From Xanthomonas fragariae (GTDB lineage Bacteria; Pseudomonadota; Gammaproteobacteria; Xanthomonadales; Xanthomonadaceae): a stretch of DNA of 64,000 nt. The stretch is from NCBI RefSeq assembly GCF_017603965.1, contig NZ_CP071955.1:2728001-2792000 (forward strand), in the 5' to 3' direction. Positions 1 through 9,262 of this stretch are shown here, in pieces. Within the stretch, counting starts at the first letter, position 1; each line of letters starts with the position of its first letter. The notes beneath the pieces were generated by a model. That model saw only the letters and a list, made by a program, of their open reading frames with translations, ran no database searches and was not told the origin of the DNA. A program made the position numbers and the translations under genes.

Positions 1-702
1 ATCGCCAAGCAAGCGGGTTTGGATGCGCAACTGCAATCGGTATGCACGCAGGGTCTGAATCTGTTCCGCATCCTGGTGGCCGCACTCAAGCCGATCCTGC
101 CGCGCACCTGTGCCGAAGCCGAAGCCTTCCTGTCGGCGCCGATGACCAGTTGGCAAGACATCGCGCGCCCGCTGAGCGCGCACGTGATCCAGCCCTACAC
201 CGCCTTGTTCACCCGTATCGACCCCAAACTGATCGACGCCATGACCGACGCTTCAAAAGACACGCTCGCAGCACCCGCACCGGCCTTAGTAACCGCCAAG
301 CCCGCACCGTCCAAGGTGGAGGCAAAGCCGGCAGCACCTGCCAATTCCCAATCCCACATCTCCACTCCCAGCCTCATCGGCATCGACGACTTCGCCAAGC
401 TGGATCTGCGCATCGGCAAGGTGTTGGTCTGCGAATTCGTGGAAGGCTCGGACAAGCTGCTGCGCTTCGAACTGGATGCCGGTGAGTTGGGCAAGCGCCA
501 GATCTTCTCGGGTATACGCGCCAGCTACGGCGAACCGGAAACGCTGGTCGGCCGCAGCGTGGTGTTCATCGCCAACCTGGCCCCGCGCAAGATGCGCTTC
601 GGCATCAGCGAGGGCATGATCCTCTCGGCCGGTTTCGACGGCGGCGCGCTGGCGCTGCTGAATGCCGATGGTGGTGCGCAGCCGGGGATGCCGGTTAGGT
701 AA
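1..702 (+). CDS. metG: Methionyl-tRNA synthetase, C-terminal part (5' end outside window)
   Basis: This is the 3' end of a methionyl-tRNA synthetase gene, open from base 1 in the same frame. The enzyme charges tRNA-Met in the cytoplasm. The visible part begins in the helical anticodon-binding region, passes through an Ala/Pro/Lys-rich linker (about residues 85-118) and ends in an EMAP/Trbp111-type tRNA-binding OB fold, starting near IDDFAKLDLRIGKV and including the stretch with IFSGIRASYG. This C-terminal extension is standard in long dimeric bacterial MetRS. The catalytic HIGH and KMSKS regions lie upstream of the window. Confidence 0.95.
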   Translation: MAKQAGLDAQLQSVCTQGLNLFRILVAALKPILPRTCAEAEAFLSAPMTSWQDIARPLSAHVIQPYTALFTRIDPKLIDAMTDASKDTLAAPAPALVTAKPAPSKVEAKPAAPANSQSHISTPSLIGIDDFAKLDLRIGKVLVCEFVEGSDKLLRFELDAGELGKRQIFSGIRASYGEPETLVGRSVVFIANLAPRKMRFGISEGMILSAGFDGGALALLNADGGAQPGMPVR

Positions 703-802
703 GGCGGGATTAAGGATTGGCCCCTGCCTCAAGCGAAAATCCAACAGCGCGCCTTATCTCAAGTCCCCATTCCCCATCCACGAATCTTCAATCCCCACCT
801 AA

Positions 803-1257
803 ATGCAACTCGCCCCGTTCGACTTCGATCACACCATCACCATCTGCGACACCTATGCGCGCTTTCTGCGCAAGGTCGCAACGCCGGCGCAGTTGGCTGC
901 GACGAAGTGGCAGCTGGGTCCGTGGCTGCTGGGCTGTCGGATGGGGCTGGTTTCCGCGCCGGCCTTGCGCGCACGCGTGACACGGTTGGTCTTCAGCGCT
1001 CGATCGCTGGATGAAATGACCGCGCACGGTGCGGCCTATGCACGCAATAATTTGCCAGGCGTATTGCCTGTGGAGATGGTGTGCTGAGCGGGCACTACGC
1101 CGAGGCAGATTGCGGGTCGCAAAAAGCAGCGCAGATCCGCCTGCGCTACGACCTGTCGCACTACGACTGCGTGCACGCGTATGGCGACAGTGGCGAAGAC
1201 AAGCCGATGCTGGCGCTTGCGCAACAGCGCTGGTATCGCGGCAATCCGATGCACTGA
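803..1257 (+). pseudogene. HAD-superfamily phosphatase (PSP-like) with internal deletion
   Basis: The first 93 codons read as the N-terminus of a phosphoserine-phosphatase-like HAD hydrolase with the nucleophile motif FDFDHT. After PVEM near 1078 the frame ends at a TGA (1085-1087). The C-terminal part continues in another frame from [11 protein letters not shown] to [10 protein letters not shown], the HAD motif with the metal-binding Asp, and stops at 1257. The middle of the protein, including the Ser/Thr motif and the Lys motif region, is absent. The junction lies at the short word GATG, which fits a deletion between microhomologous sites. The product cannot be a working phosphatase. Confidence 0.85.
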
Positions 1258-1268
1258 TACGCACCGCG

Positions 1269-1688
1269 ATGTCTGCCACCGCCCCCGATCTGGTCGAACG
1301 CCTCGATCGTCTGTTACCGCAGACCCAATGCGGCCAGTGCGGTTACGACGGCTGCCGCCCTTACGCGCAAGCGATGGCAGATGGGCACGCCTCCGTTGAT
1401 CATTGCCCGCCCGGTGGCGATGCCGGCGCACGTGCACTAGCACAAGCGCTGCACGTACCAGCACGCCCCTACGACCGCACACGCGGCACGCACAAGCCGC
1501 CGCAAGTGGCCTGGATTGTGGAAGCCGACTGCATCGGTTGCACCAAGTGCATCCAGGCTTGCCCGGTGGATGCGATCGTTGGCGGAGCCAAGCACATGCA
1601 TACGGTGATCGCGCCGCTGTGCACCGGCTGCGAGCTGTGTCTGCCGGCTTGCCCGGTGGATTGCATCCAATTGCACGCACTCGGCTGA
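1269..1688 (+). CDS. rnfB: RnfB-like electron transport ferredoxin
   Basis: This 139-residue iron-sulfur protein resembles subunit B of the Rnf/Rsx electron transport complex. An N-terminal cluster motif ([12 protein letters not shown], with a further Cys in HCPPGG) is followed by two ferredoxin-type 4Fe-4S motifs, [12 protein letters not shown] and [12 protein letters not shown]. Classical RnfB starts with a hydrophobic membrane segment, which is missing here, and no other rnf genes are adjacent. It may therefore be a soluble electron carrier and not part of an Rnf pump. It begins 11 bases after the broken HAD gene, suggesting former co-transcription with it. Confidence 0.85.
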   Translation: MSATAPDLVERLDRLLPQTQCGQCGYDGCRPYAQAMADGHASVDHCPPGGDAGARALAQALHVPARPYDRTRGTHKPPQVAWIVEADCIGCTKCIQACPVDAIVGGAKHMHTVIAPLCTGCELCLPACPVDCIQLHALG

Positions 1689-1909
1689 GAGCAACAACTT
1701 ACAGAACAACTGCGTAACCAGCACACATGTGTCGTCGGTACTCGCCAACAGACGCATCGCCCCACCCTGCACATGGCTCTTCGCCAGCTCCCAGGCCATC
1801 GGCACAGGCCACCTGCCACCACACAAGGTCGGTCACCTGCTGATGCATCTAGCGCATCCGTCCTGCGGCCGTGTCCGTATTGGTATGCACTCCCATCGAG
1901 GATCTGCCG

Positions 1910-2698
1910 ATGCGCCCACTTGCCGCCGCCCTTGCTGCGCTCGCCATCCAATGCCGGTCGGTTCCGCCATTGTTGGCACTGGTATTAGGCAGCCTGCCGC
2001 TTGGCGCCGCGGCGGTCACGCGCGTAGATGGCGATGCGTTCGATGGCGACAGCGGCACATTGCGCTATCGCGAGTCGCATTGGCTGCTCGACGACGGTGG
2101 ACGGCTTGTGCTGTACCGCTGCCCGGACGGGCGGCCGTTCGCGCGCAAGCAGGTCGACGGTGGCGGCACCTCGCCCGACTTCAGCCTGCTCGATGGGCGC
2201 GATGGCTATCGCGAAGGAGTGCGTCAACGCGATGGCGTGCGCGAGATGTTTCAGCAGGAACCAGGTAAAGCCGAACGCCGCACCGCGCTGACGACCACCG
2301 ACGGCGAGCGCGTGATCGACGCCGGGTTCGACACCTATCTGCGCAACAACTGGGATGCACTTGCCGCCACGCCGCAGCGCGTGGACTTCGTCTTGCCGAG
2401 CCTGCAGCGACAGCTGGCCTTTCGTGTCGAACGCATGGGGGATGCGGCCGGCCAACGCCGTTTCCGGATCAGCCTGGATGCATGGTACGGCGCGGCGGTG
2501 CCGTCGCTCGAGGTGCGTTATTCCATCGCCGACAAACGTCTGCTTGAATTCCGTGGGGTCGGCAATCTGCGCGATGCACGCGGCCGCTATCCGCGCGTGC
2601 GCATCGTTTTTCCGGACACCGCTGCGCGTGCCGCCAGCGCAGATGAATTTCGGCATGCGCGCGAGCAGCCGTTGATCAAGAGCTGCAGCAGCCCGTGA
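1910..2698 (+). CDS. Exported protein of unknown function
   Basis: This 262-residue protein begins MRPLAAALAAL, a basic start followed by a hydrophobic stretch ending at PLGAAA, which looks like a Sec signal peptide. An in-frame ATG at 1871 exists, but starting at 1910 places the signal peptide at the N-terminus. The mature part is soluble, rich in Arg and Asp and probably periplasmic, with short alternating hydrophobic stretches suggesting beta structure. I do not recognise the family. It stands before a small membrane protein gene on the same strand, 85 bases away. Confidence 0.7.
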   Translation: MRPLAAALAALAIQCRSVPPLLALVLGSLPLGAAAVTRVDGDAFDGDSGTLRYRESHWLLDDGGRLVLYRCPDGRPFARKQVDGGGTSPDFSLLDGRDGYREGVRQRDGVREMFQQEPGKAERRTALTTTDGERVIDAGFDTYLRNNWDALAATPQRVDFVLPSLQRQLAFRVERMGDAAGQRRFRISLDAWYGAAVPSLEVRYSIADKRLLEFRGVGNLRDARGRYPRVRIVFPDTAARAASADEFRHAREQPLIKSCSSP

Positions 2699-2783
2699 GC
2701 AAGGCCTGCGCCGTCTTCACGTTCGACCACGCGCGGTTGCGTACAACGGCCCGGGCACCCATTGCCCACACAGGAGCACCGTC

Positions 2784-3152
2784 ATGGCAAAAGCCTATCT
2801 CTGGATCAACGCAGTGCTGTACGTTGCGCTTGCGATCTGGTGCACGTTATCTCCGGTCAATACCGCACATGCGGTGGGCTATACCCAGCTCTCGCCGGCC
2901 GGGCAATCGGAGTATTTGGTCATCTATGGCGGCCTGCAGTTGGGCATGGCCTTCCTGTTCGGCTACTTCGCCTGGATCGATCAACCCCGCACCGGGCTGG
3001 TGGTCGCACTCGCGTTCTATGTGCCGATCGTGCTCTTCCGCAGCGTCGCGCTCTCGCGCCTTTGGCCAGTCTCTGCACCCACCGTCGTACTTGCAGGCGT
3101 GGAGATCCTGTTGCTGCTCGCTGCTGTGCTGCTGTGGTTCCAGCGCAAGTGA
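2784..3152 (+). CDS. Small four-helix membrane protein (DUF4345-like)
   Basis: This 122-residue integral membrane protein has hydrophobic segments at about residues 5-22, 45-65, 70-90 and 97-118. The spacing and the central G-Y-x-Q-L-S region resemble small DUF4345-type proteins, but that placement is tentative. A GGAGCACCGTC stretch just before the ATG gives a plausible ribosome binding site. It ends 58 bases before the ECF sigma factor gene on the same strand. It could share a transcript with the sigma/anti-sigma pair, but nothing in the protein shows a role. Confidence 0.7.
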   Translation: MAKAYLWINAVLYVALAIWCTLSPVNTAHAVGYTQLSPAGQSEYLVIYGGLQLGMAFLFGYFAWIDQPRTGLVVALAFYVPIVLFRSVALSRLWPVSAPTVVLAGVEILLLLAAVLLWFQRK

Positions 3153-3210
3153 AAGACACGTTCTGCCCGGTCCGGTAGCATCGCCCCCACCTTACCCAAC
3201 GCCCGACCGC

Positions 3211-3774
3211 ATGAGTGCCATTCCTGGCCCCGACGACGATGAAACCGGACGCCTGCTGACCGCAACCGCGGGCGGCGACCGGCATGCCTTCGAAGCGCTG
3301 TACCGACAGACCTCGCCCAAACTGTTCGGGGTGTGCCTGCGCATGATCCCGCAACGCGCCGAAGCCGAAGAAGTGCTGCAGGACGTGTTCACGCTGATCT
3401 GGCGCAAAGCCGGGCAGTTCGATCCGAGCCGTGCGCGCGGACTCACCTGGCTGGCGATGATCGCGCGCAACAAGGCAATCGACCATCTCCGCGTCAACGC
3501 GCCGCAACGCCGCAATGTGGCGCTGGAGGATGCCGGCGAACTGCGCGCCAACGATGCCTCGCCGCTGGATAGCACCGAGCGTGCCAGTACGCGTCGCCGT
3601 ATCGACCATTGCCTGGCCGAACTCGAACCGCCGCGCAGCGAGTTGATCCGCACCGCGTTCTTCGAAGGCATCACCTACGAAGAACTGGCCGCGCGCACCG
3701 ACACACCGCTCGGTACGGTCAAGAGCTTGATACGCCGCGGGCTGGCCAAACTCAAAGCATGTCTGGAACGATGA
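3211..3774 (+). CDS. ECF RNA polymerase sigma factor
   Basis: This 187-residue protein is an extracytoplasmic-function sigma factor. Region 2 runs from about residue 25 to 95 (FEALYRQTSPKLFGVCLRM, the AEEVLQDVFTLIW helix, then LTWLAMIARNKAIDHLR). Region 4 occupies about residues 125-185, with the helix-turn-helix GITYEELAARTDTPLGTVKS. Regions 1 and 3 are absent, as expected for the class. The ATG at 3211 opens region 2 at the usual distance. Its TGA overlaps the ATG of the next gene, the usual coupling of a sigma factor to its anti-sigma. The lipid-modifying operon beginning at 4841 is the obvious candidate target. Confidence 0.93.
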   Translation: MSAIPGPDDDETGRLLTATAGGDRHAFEALYRQTSPKLFGVCLRMIPQRAEAEEVLQDVFTLIWRKAGQFDPSRARGLTWLAMIARNKAIDHLRVNAPQRRNVALEDAGELRANDASPLDSTERASTRRRIDHCLAELEPPRSELIRTAFFEGITYEELAARTDTPLGTVKSLIRRGLAKLKACLER

Positions 3775-4613
3775 GCACGCCCTTTCCCATCGACCAGGAA
3801 CCGCCGCGCGATGTGCTTGCAGGCGAATACGTGCTGGGGCTGCTGAGCGCCGACGAGCGCCTGGCGGCCGAACAACGCATCGCCACCGATAGCCAATTCG
3901 CGCAGGTGGTCTCGCATTGGCAAGCACATCTGGCACCGCTGCTTGAAGAGATCGCTGCGGTGACGCCGCCGGATCAGCTCTGGGCACGCGTGCACCAGAC
4001 GCTGGGCTTCGATGTGCCGTTGCGCGCGGCGCCGTTGGCAGCGCCTGCCACCGATGCCACGACTACCGCGCAGGCCGCGCCGTTGTGGAACAGCGTGCGC
4101 TTCTGGCGTTGGGTCAGCGCCGCTGGCTTGGCGACTGCCGCAGTGTGCGTGCTCGCCTTGTCGAACGTGCGTATGCCGCCGGCACCGGTGCAGCCGCCGG
4201 TCGCAGGGCCCGTGGTGCAGACCCCGGTCGCACCGCCTGCGGCCACTACGCCGCCGGCGACCGGTATCGCGATGACCTCGACACTGGCCACCGAAGATGG
4301 GCGGCCAGGCTATGTAGCGTTGATGGATGCCGACAAGCACACCATCATGGTGACGCCGCTGAATCGCACCGCCACCGCCGACAAAGTGCCCGAGCTGTGG
4401 CTGATCACGCCGGACGGCAAGGCGCATTCGATGGGCACGTTCGACGATCAACGCGCACGTCGCGCGCAGATCCCCGATCAGTTGATGCCCATGCTCAGCA
4501 ACGAGGCGATTCTGGCGGTCACGCTGGAACCGCCAGGCGGTGCGCCGGGCGGCGTCGCCACCGGCACGGTGGTTGCCAAGGGCGGCATCAGCACGTTGGC
4601 GATGGCGCCCTGA
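3771..4613 (+). CDS. Membrane anti-sigma factor, RskA type
   Basis: This 280-residue protein overlaps the sigma gene by four bases. The N-terminal 80 residues are an alpha-helical cytoplasmic domain (LAGEYVLGLLSADERLAAE), which binds the sigma factor in this family. No HxxxCxxC zinc motif is present, so it is not a ChrR/ZAS-type zinc anti-sigma. One membrane helix lies near residues 111-131, followed by a Pro/Ala-rich linker. The C-terminal half, with PELWLITPDGKAHSMGTF, matches the periplasmic RskA domain. Release of the sigma factor probably involves regulated proteolysis, as known for RskA relatives. An alternative in-frame ATG lies at 3759. Confidence 0.88.
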   Translation: MSTPFPIDQEPPRDVLAGEYVLGLLSADERLAAEQRIATDSQFAQVVSHWQAHLAPLLEEIAAVTPPDQLWARVHQTLGFDVPLRAAPLAAPATDATTTAQAAPLWNSVRFWRWVSAAGLATAAVCVLALSNVRMPPAPVQPPVAGPVVQTPVAPPAATTPPATGIAMTSTLATEDGRPGYVALMDADKHTIMVTPLNRTATADKVPELWLITPDGKAHSMGTFDDQRARRAQIPDQLMPMLSNEAILAVTLEPPGGAPGGVATGTVVAKGGISTLAMAP

Positions 4614-4840
4614 CCAAGCGCACCTGACCCTGCTTGCGAGGGCCCCGCAAGCAAGCTCACGTTACGAGCAATTTCATCTGCGCCATCGCCATCGGGGGCG
4701 GCTATTTGTGTGCGCAATTGCGCGATTCATTCGTACGAGCAAGCGAACCCCACACATGCGTGCGACGATCGAGCAGCTTGGTGCATCTGTTTACCGGCAG
4801 CACCCGTAAAATAGTCACCACTACACACGGAGAATCACGC
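4614..4840. other. Intergenic region between sigma/anti-sigma pair and lipid operon
   Basis: No gene is visible. A perfect 8-bp stem with a 7-base loop (4631-4653, TGCTTGCG paired with CGCAAGCA) follows the anti-sigma gene. It has no T-run, so it is a weak terminator at best. A perfect 12-bp palindrome GCGCAATTGCGC sits at 4712-4723, about 120 bases before the desaturase start, and could be an operator. I could not identify a convincing ECF promoter by eye. Confidence 0.5.
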
Positions 4841-5839
4841 GTGCCGCGCACTGGACTCGACCCTCACGCCGCAACGCCTCAGCCCGCCGCCACGCGTCGT
4901 CGTGGCTGGGTTGCAACGCACCTTGGCAGCCTGCGTCGCTGGGTGGATTCGCAAACCGACGAGCCATTGGACGAGGCGCGCGCCGACCGCATCGACTGGC
5001 TGCGTGCCTTGCCCTTCATTGCCCTGCACCTTGCCTGCTTGGCGGTGTTCTGGGTGGGCGCATCATGGTTTGCCGTGAGCATGGCAGTAGCGCTGTACGC
5101 GCTGCGCATGTTCGCGCTCACTGGTTTCTATCATCGCTACTTCTCGCACCGCGCCTTCAAGACCTCGCGCATGCTGCAATTCGTGTTCGCAGCCATTGGC
5201 GCCACCTGCGTACAACGCGGGCCGCTGTGGTGGGCAGCACATCATCGCAATCATCATCGGCATACCGACACCGGCCGCGACCCGCATTCGCCGGCGCAAC
5301 ATGGCTTTTGGTGGAGCCACACCGGCTGGTTCCTGACCCCACGCAGTTTCCGCACCGATTGGGAGGTCATCCCCGATCTGCGCCGCTTTGCCGAGCTGCG
5401 CTTTCTCGACCGCTTCGACATCGTAATGCCGGTGCTGCTGGCACTGGGGTTGTACCTGCTCGGCGACTGGCTTGCCGATGCAGCGCCTGCATTGAAGATC
5501 AACGGCGCGCAGCTGTTGGTATGGGGCTTTGTGATCTCCACCGTGGCGTTGTTCCATGCCACCTTCACCATCAACTCGCTGGCGCACCGCTTCGGCAGCC
5601 GACGTTTCGATACGCGCGACGACAGCCGCAATAACTGGCTGCTGGCGCTGCTTACCTTTGGCGAAGGCTGGCACAACAACCACCACTTCTTCCCCGGCTC
5701 GGCGCGTCAGGGCTTGCGCTGGTGGGAATACGACGTGACCTGGTACGGGCTCAAGGCGATGTCGTGGGTGGGTCTGGTGTGGGAGCTCAAGCCGATGCCG
5801 AAGATGCTCACGCAACGTGCCGAGCGGGTGGCGCGATGA
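4841..5839 (+). CDS. Membrane fatty acid desaturase (acyl delta-9 type)
   Basis: This 332-residue membrane di-iron desaturase introduces double bonds into fatty acyl chains. The three histidine boxes are present: HRYFSH, HHRNHHRHTD and HNNHH, with hydrophobic segments between them. The start is a GTG at 4841, preceded at good spacing by CGGAG; no in-frame ATG fits as well. Its TGA overlaps the next ATG, so it is the first gene of a translationally coupled lipid operon that runs to 10583 and probably 11671. The double bond could supply the substrate for the downstream cyclopropane-synthase-like methyltransferases. Confidence 0.92.
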   Translation: MPRTGLDPHAATPQPAATRRRGWVATHLGSLRRWVDSQTDEPLDEARADRIDWLRALPFIALHLACLAVFWVGASWFAVSMAVALYALRMFALTGFYHRYFSHRAFKTSRMLQFVFAAIGATCVQRGPLWWAAHHRNHHRHTDTGRDPHSPAQHGFWWSHTGWFLTPRSFRTDWEVIPDLRRFAELRFLDRFDIVMPVLLALGLYLLGDWLADAAPALKINGAQLLVWGFVISTVALFHATFTINSLAHRFGSRRFDTRDDSRNNWLLALLTFGEGWHNNHHFFPGSARQGLRWWEYDVTWYGLKAMSWVGLVWELKPMPKMLTQRAERVAR

Positions 5840-7086
5840 GCGAGGGCAGGATCGCCGTGGTCGGCAGCGGGATCGCCGGCCTGAGCGCAGCCTGGCTGTT
5901 GTCGCGCCGCTATGAAGTCACCTTGTTCGAAGCTGCCGATTATCTCGGCGGGCATACGCATACCCATGACATCCAGCTGGAAGGTCAGCGTTACGCGGTG
6001 GACAGCGGTTTTATCGTGTTCAACCCGCAGCACTACCCGTTGCTAACGCGTATGTTCGCCGAGCTGGATGTGGCCGCACAGCCGACCACGATGAGCTTTT
6101 CGGTGCACGATGCGCGCAGCGGGCTCGAATACAACGCCGGCAGTTTGGACGGGCTGTTCTGTCAGCGCCGCAACCTGCTCAGCCCACGCTTCTGGGGCAT
6201 GCTGGCCGACCTGCGCCGCTTCTATCGCCAGGCACCGGCCGTGCTGCATAGCAACGAGCAGTTCAGCACGCTGGGCGCTTATCTGCAGCGACATGGTTAT
6301 TCGGATGCGTTCCGCGATCAGCATCTGGTGCCGATGGCATCGGCGTTGTGGTCCTCGCCATTGCAACGCATCCTCGAATTTCCGATGGGCCAGCTGATCG
6401 GTTTCATGACCAATCACCACATGCTGCAGTTCAGCGGCCGACCGCAGTGGCGAGTGGTGAGTGGCGGATCCAACGGTTATGTGCGTGCGCTGCGTCGGCG
6501 CTGGCAGGTGCTCGAACGCCTGTGCACGCCGGTGCGTGCGATCCGGCGCACCCCCAATGGCGTGGTGCTCAGCTCGTTGCGTGGCGACGAACACTTCGAC
6601 GAAGTGGTACTAGCCTGCCACGCCGACGATGCACTGGCGCTGCTCAGCGATGCCACGCCGACCGAGCAGCAGATCCTTGGCGGGATCACCTATCAGGATA
6701 ACGACACCGTGCTGCACACCGATGCACGCGTACTGCCACGCGACCGCCGCGCCTGGGCGGCGTGGAATGCGCACGTGCCGGCAGATCCACGCGCGCCGTG
6801 CACGGTGAGTTACTGGATGAACGCGCTGCAGTCGATCGATGCGCCGCAGCCGTTCATCGTCAGCCTCAACCGCGACAACGACATCGATCAGGACAAGGTG
6901 CTGCGACGTATGCGTTATCGCCACCCGGTGCAGAATGCGGCCGCACTGGCGGCACAGACCCGCAAGGCCGAGATCCAGGGCATGCAGCACACCTGGTTTG
7001 CCGGCGCGGCCTGGGGCTTCGGCTTCCACGAAGACGGCTTGCGTAGCGGCGTGGACGTGGCGCACGGCCTGGAAGTGCACTGGTGA
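5836..7086 (+). CDS. FAD-dependent amine-oxidase-like oxidoreductase
   Basis: This 416-residue flavoprotein opens with a dinucleotide-binding motif, IAVVGSGIAGLSAAWLLS, followed by FEAADYLGGHTHT, which is characteristic of the amine oxidase/phytoene desaturase superfamily. The C-terminal part contains the FAD-contacting stretch TWFAGAAWGFGFHEDGL. Homologues are typically found beside DUF1365 and Cfa-like genes, as here, and related proteins act in membrane fatty acid modification, including furan fatty acid formation in Rhodobacter. That role is inference for this copy. It overlaps both neighbours at the stop/start codons. Confidence 0.88.
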   Translation: MSEGRIAVVGSGIAGLSAAWLLSRRYEVTLFEAADYLGGHTHTHDIQLEGQRYAVDSGFIVFNPQHYPLLTRMFAELDVAAQPTTMSFSVHDARSGLEYNAGSLDGLFCQRRNLLSPRFWGMLADLRRFYRQAPAVLHSNEQFSTLGAYLQRHGYSDAFRDQHLVPMASALWSSPLQRILEFPMGQLIGFMTNHHMLQFSGRPQWRVVSGGSNGYVRALRRRWQVLERLCTPVRAIRRTPNGVVLSSLRGDEHFDEVVLACHADDALALLSDATPTEQQILGGITYQDNDTVLHTDARVLPRDRRAWAAWNAHVPADPRAPCTVSYWMNALQSIDAPQPFIVSLNRDNDIDQDKVLRRMRYRHPVQNAAALAAQTRKAEIQGMQHTWFAGAAWGFGFHEDGLRSGVDVAHGLEVHW

Positions 7087-7970
7087 TGCAGTTGCTGCGC
7101 GAAGCCAGCACCGATGCCGTGCCGCTGCCACCCACCGAGGGCGGTGGCGCCGGCAGCGTGCGTGGTCCGTTGCGCAGCGCGATCTATACCGGTTGGGTGC
7201 GGCATCGTCGGTTTGCGCCCAAACCGCTGAATTTCCGCTACAGGTTGTTTCTGATGTACCTGGATCTGTCCGAACTGGATCAGGTCTTCGCGCAATGCTG
7301 GCTGTGGTCGGTGGGGCGCGCCAATCTGGCGCAGTTCCGGCGCAGCGACTATCTGGGCGATCCGACCATTCCGTTGGACGAAGCAGTGCGCGATTGCGTG
7401 CAGACCCACACCGGCGAGCGCCCCGACGGTGCGATCCGCCTGCTTACGCATTTGCGCTATTTCGGCCATGTGTTCAATCCGGTCAGCTTTTACTACTGCT
7501 TCGATCGGCATGACGGCTTGCGCTGGATCGTTGCGGAAATCACCAACACGCCGTGGCAGCAGCGGCATACCTATGTGCTGCCGGTCGCACAGGCGCGCAC
7601 GCACCGCGACGTGCATGCGTGGCGCTTCGACAAGCGCTTCCATGTCTCGCCGTTCATGGACATGCAGCATCGCTACGACTGGCGATTCAGCGTACCGGAT
7701 GCGCAGTTGCGCGTGCATATGGACGTGCTGGACGCAGCTGGCGACGATGCCGACGGCGCAATCGACAACAGCGGCACGCGCCGCTTCGACGCCACCTTGG
7801 CGCTGCAACGCGAACCGCTCAATGCACGCAGCCTGGCGCGCACCTTGCTGGCCTACCCCTTGATGACCGTACAGGTGGTGGTCGCCATCCACTGGCAGGC
7901 CCTGCGCCTGTGGCTGCGCGGCAACCCTGTGCACGACCACCCTCATCCGCCTGTGCGAGAACCCCGATGA
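7086..7970 (+). CDS. DUF1365 family protein
   Basis: This 294-residue protein has the conserved features of DUF1365: a start like SAIYTGWVRHRRFAPKPLNFRYRLF, then LLTHLRYFGHVFNPVSFYYCFD and a C-terminal hydrophobic helix near residues 255-280. The biochemical function of the family is unsettled. It nearly always sits between an FAD oxidoreductase and a cyclopropane-fatty-acid-synthase-like gene and is assumed to act with them on membrane lipids. The ATG at 7086 overlaps the TGA of the preceding gene by one base, and its own TGA overlaps the next ATG. Confidence 0.88.
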   Translation: MQLLREASTDAVPLPPTEGGGAGSVRGPLRSAIYTGWVRHRRFAPKPLNFRYRLFLMYLDLSELDQVFAQCWLWSVGRANLAQFRRSDYLGDPTIPLDEAVRDCVQTHTGERPDGAIRLLTHLRYFGHVFNPVSFYYCFDRHDGLRWIVAEITNTPWQQRHTYVLPVAQARTHRDVHAWRFDKRFHVSPFMDMQHRYDWRFSVPDAQLRVHMDVLDAAGDDADGAIDNSGTRRFDATLALQREPLNARSLARTLLAYPLMTVQVVVAIHWQALRLWLRGNPVHDHPHPPVREPR

Positions 7971-9262
7971 ACGCTACGTCCCTGCCCGACAACGCTGCGC
8001 CGCGCGCGGCGTCCTGGACGGACCGCTTGTTGCGCAAGCGCTTGCTGGCCACGCTCGGCGACCTGCACGATGGACAACTGCAACTGCACGAGGCAGATGG
8101 CGTCACCACACTCGGCACGGCCAGTGGCGCAGACGCCCTGCAGATGCAATTGCGCGTCGACGATCCTGGTTTCTATCGGCAAGCCGCGCTCAATGGCAGC
8201 GTCGGCGCCGGTGAGTCGTACATGGATGGGCAGTGGCAATGCGATGACCTGGTCGCGCTGATGCGCTTGCTGCTGCGCAACCGCGACCGCCTGGATGCAA
8301 TGGAAACCGGCACTGCGCGCCTGGGTGGTTGGGCGATGCGTAGCCTGCATGCGTTTGCACGCAATACCCGCAGCGGCAGCCAGCGCAATATCGCCGCGCA
8401 TTACGATCTGGGCAACCCGCTATTTCGTCTGTTTCTCGATGAAAACCTGATGTATTCGTCGGCGATCTTCGTCGATGACGAGGAGGCACAAGGCGAAGCG
8501 GCACTGGAGCGTGCGGCCACACGCAAGCTCGAACGCATCTGCCAGAAACTGCGGCTTGGCCCGCAGCACCATGTGGTGGAAATCGGCACCGGCTGGGGCG
8601 GGTTCGCGCTGCACGCCGCGCGTCGGCACGGCTGCCGCGTCACCACCACCACCATCTCCCGCGAGCAGTTCGAGCTGGCGACCCAACGCATCGCCGCAGC
8701 CGGATTGAGCGACCGGGTCACCGTGTTGTTGCGCGACTATCGCGATCTGGAAGGCCGCTTCGACAGGGTGGTGTCGATCGAGATGATCGAGGCGATCGGC
8801 CATCACTATCTTGACACCTATTTCGGCAAGGTCGGCAGCCTGCTTTCCGACGATGGCGAGGCGCTGATCCAGGCCATCACCATCGAAGATCACCGCTATG
8901 CGCAAGCGCTGCGCTCGGTGGATTTCATCAAGCGGCATATCTTTCCCGGCAGTTTCATTCCCTCGGTGGCGGCGATGACCGGCGCGATCGCACGCGCCAG
9001 CGATCTGCGTCTGTTCAATCTCGAAGACATCGGCCCGAGCTATGCGTTGACGCTGCGCGCCTGGCGCCAGCGTTTCATGGCGCAGCTGCCGCAGGTGCGT
9101 GCACTGGGCTACGACGAACGCTTCATCCGCATGTGGGAATTCTATCTAGCCTATTGCGAAGCCGGTTTTCTGGAGCGCTCGATCGGCGATGTGCATCTAT
9201 GGTTGAGCAAACCGGGCGCACGTCCGCCGCAGTTCGTCCCCGGCCTTGGTACCGACGCATGA
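7967..9262 (+). CDS. cfa: Cyclopropane-fatty-acyl-phospholipid synthase family methyltransferase
   Basis: This 431-residue SAM-dependent enzyme of the Cfa family transfers a methyl or methylene group to the double bond of phospholipid acyl chains at the membrane. Visible hallmarks are AHYDLGNPLFRLFLD, the SAM motif VVEIGTGWGGFALHAA, the stretch VSIEMIEAIGH and the region DFIKRHIFPGSFIPS. Length and motif order match the family. It could form cyclopropane or methylated/furan precursors; the operon context (desaturase, FAD oxidase, DUF1365) leaves both possible. Coupled to both neighbours by ATGA overlaps. Confidence 0.9.
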   Translation: MNATSLPDNAAPRAASWTDRLLRKRLLATLGDLHDGQLQLHEADGVTTLGTASGADALQMQLRVDDPGFYRQAALNGSVGAGESYMDGQWQCDDLVALMRLLLRNRDRLDAMETGTARLGGWAMRSLHAFARNTRSGSQRNIAAHYDLGNPLFRLFLDENLMYSSAIFVDDEEAQGEAALERAATRKLERICQKLRLGPQHHVVEIGTGWGGFALHAARRHGCRVTTTTISREQFELATQRIAAAGLSDRVTVLLRDYRDLEGRFDRVVSIEMIEAIGHHYLDTYFGKVGSLLSDDGEALIQAITIEDHRYAQALRSVDFIKRHIFPGSFIPSVAAMTGAIARASDLRLFNLEDIGPSYALTLRAWRQRFMAQLPQVRALGYDERFIRMWEFYLAYCEAGFLERSIGDVHLWLSKPGARPPQFVPGLGTDA

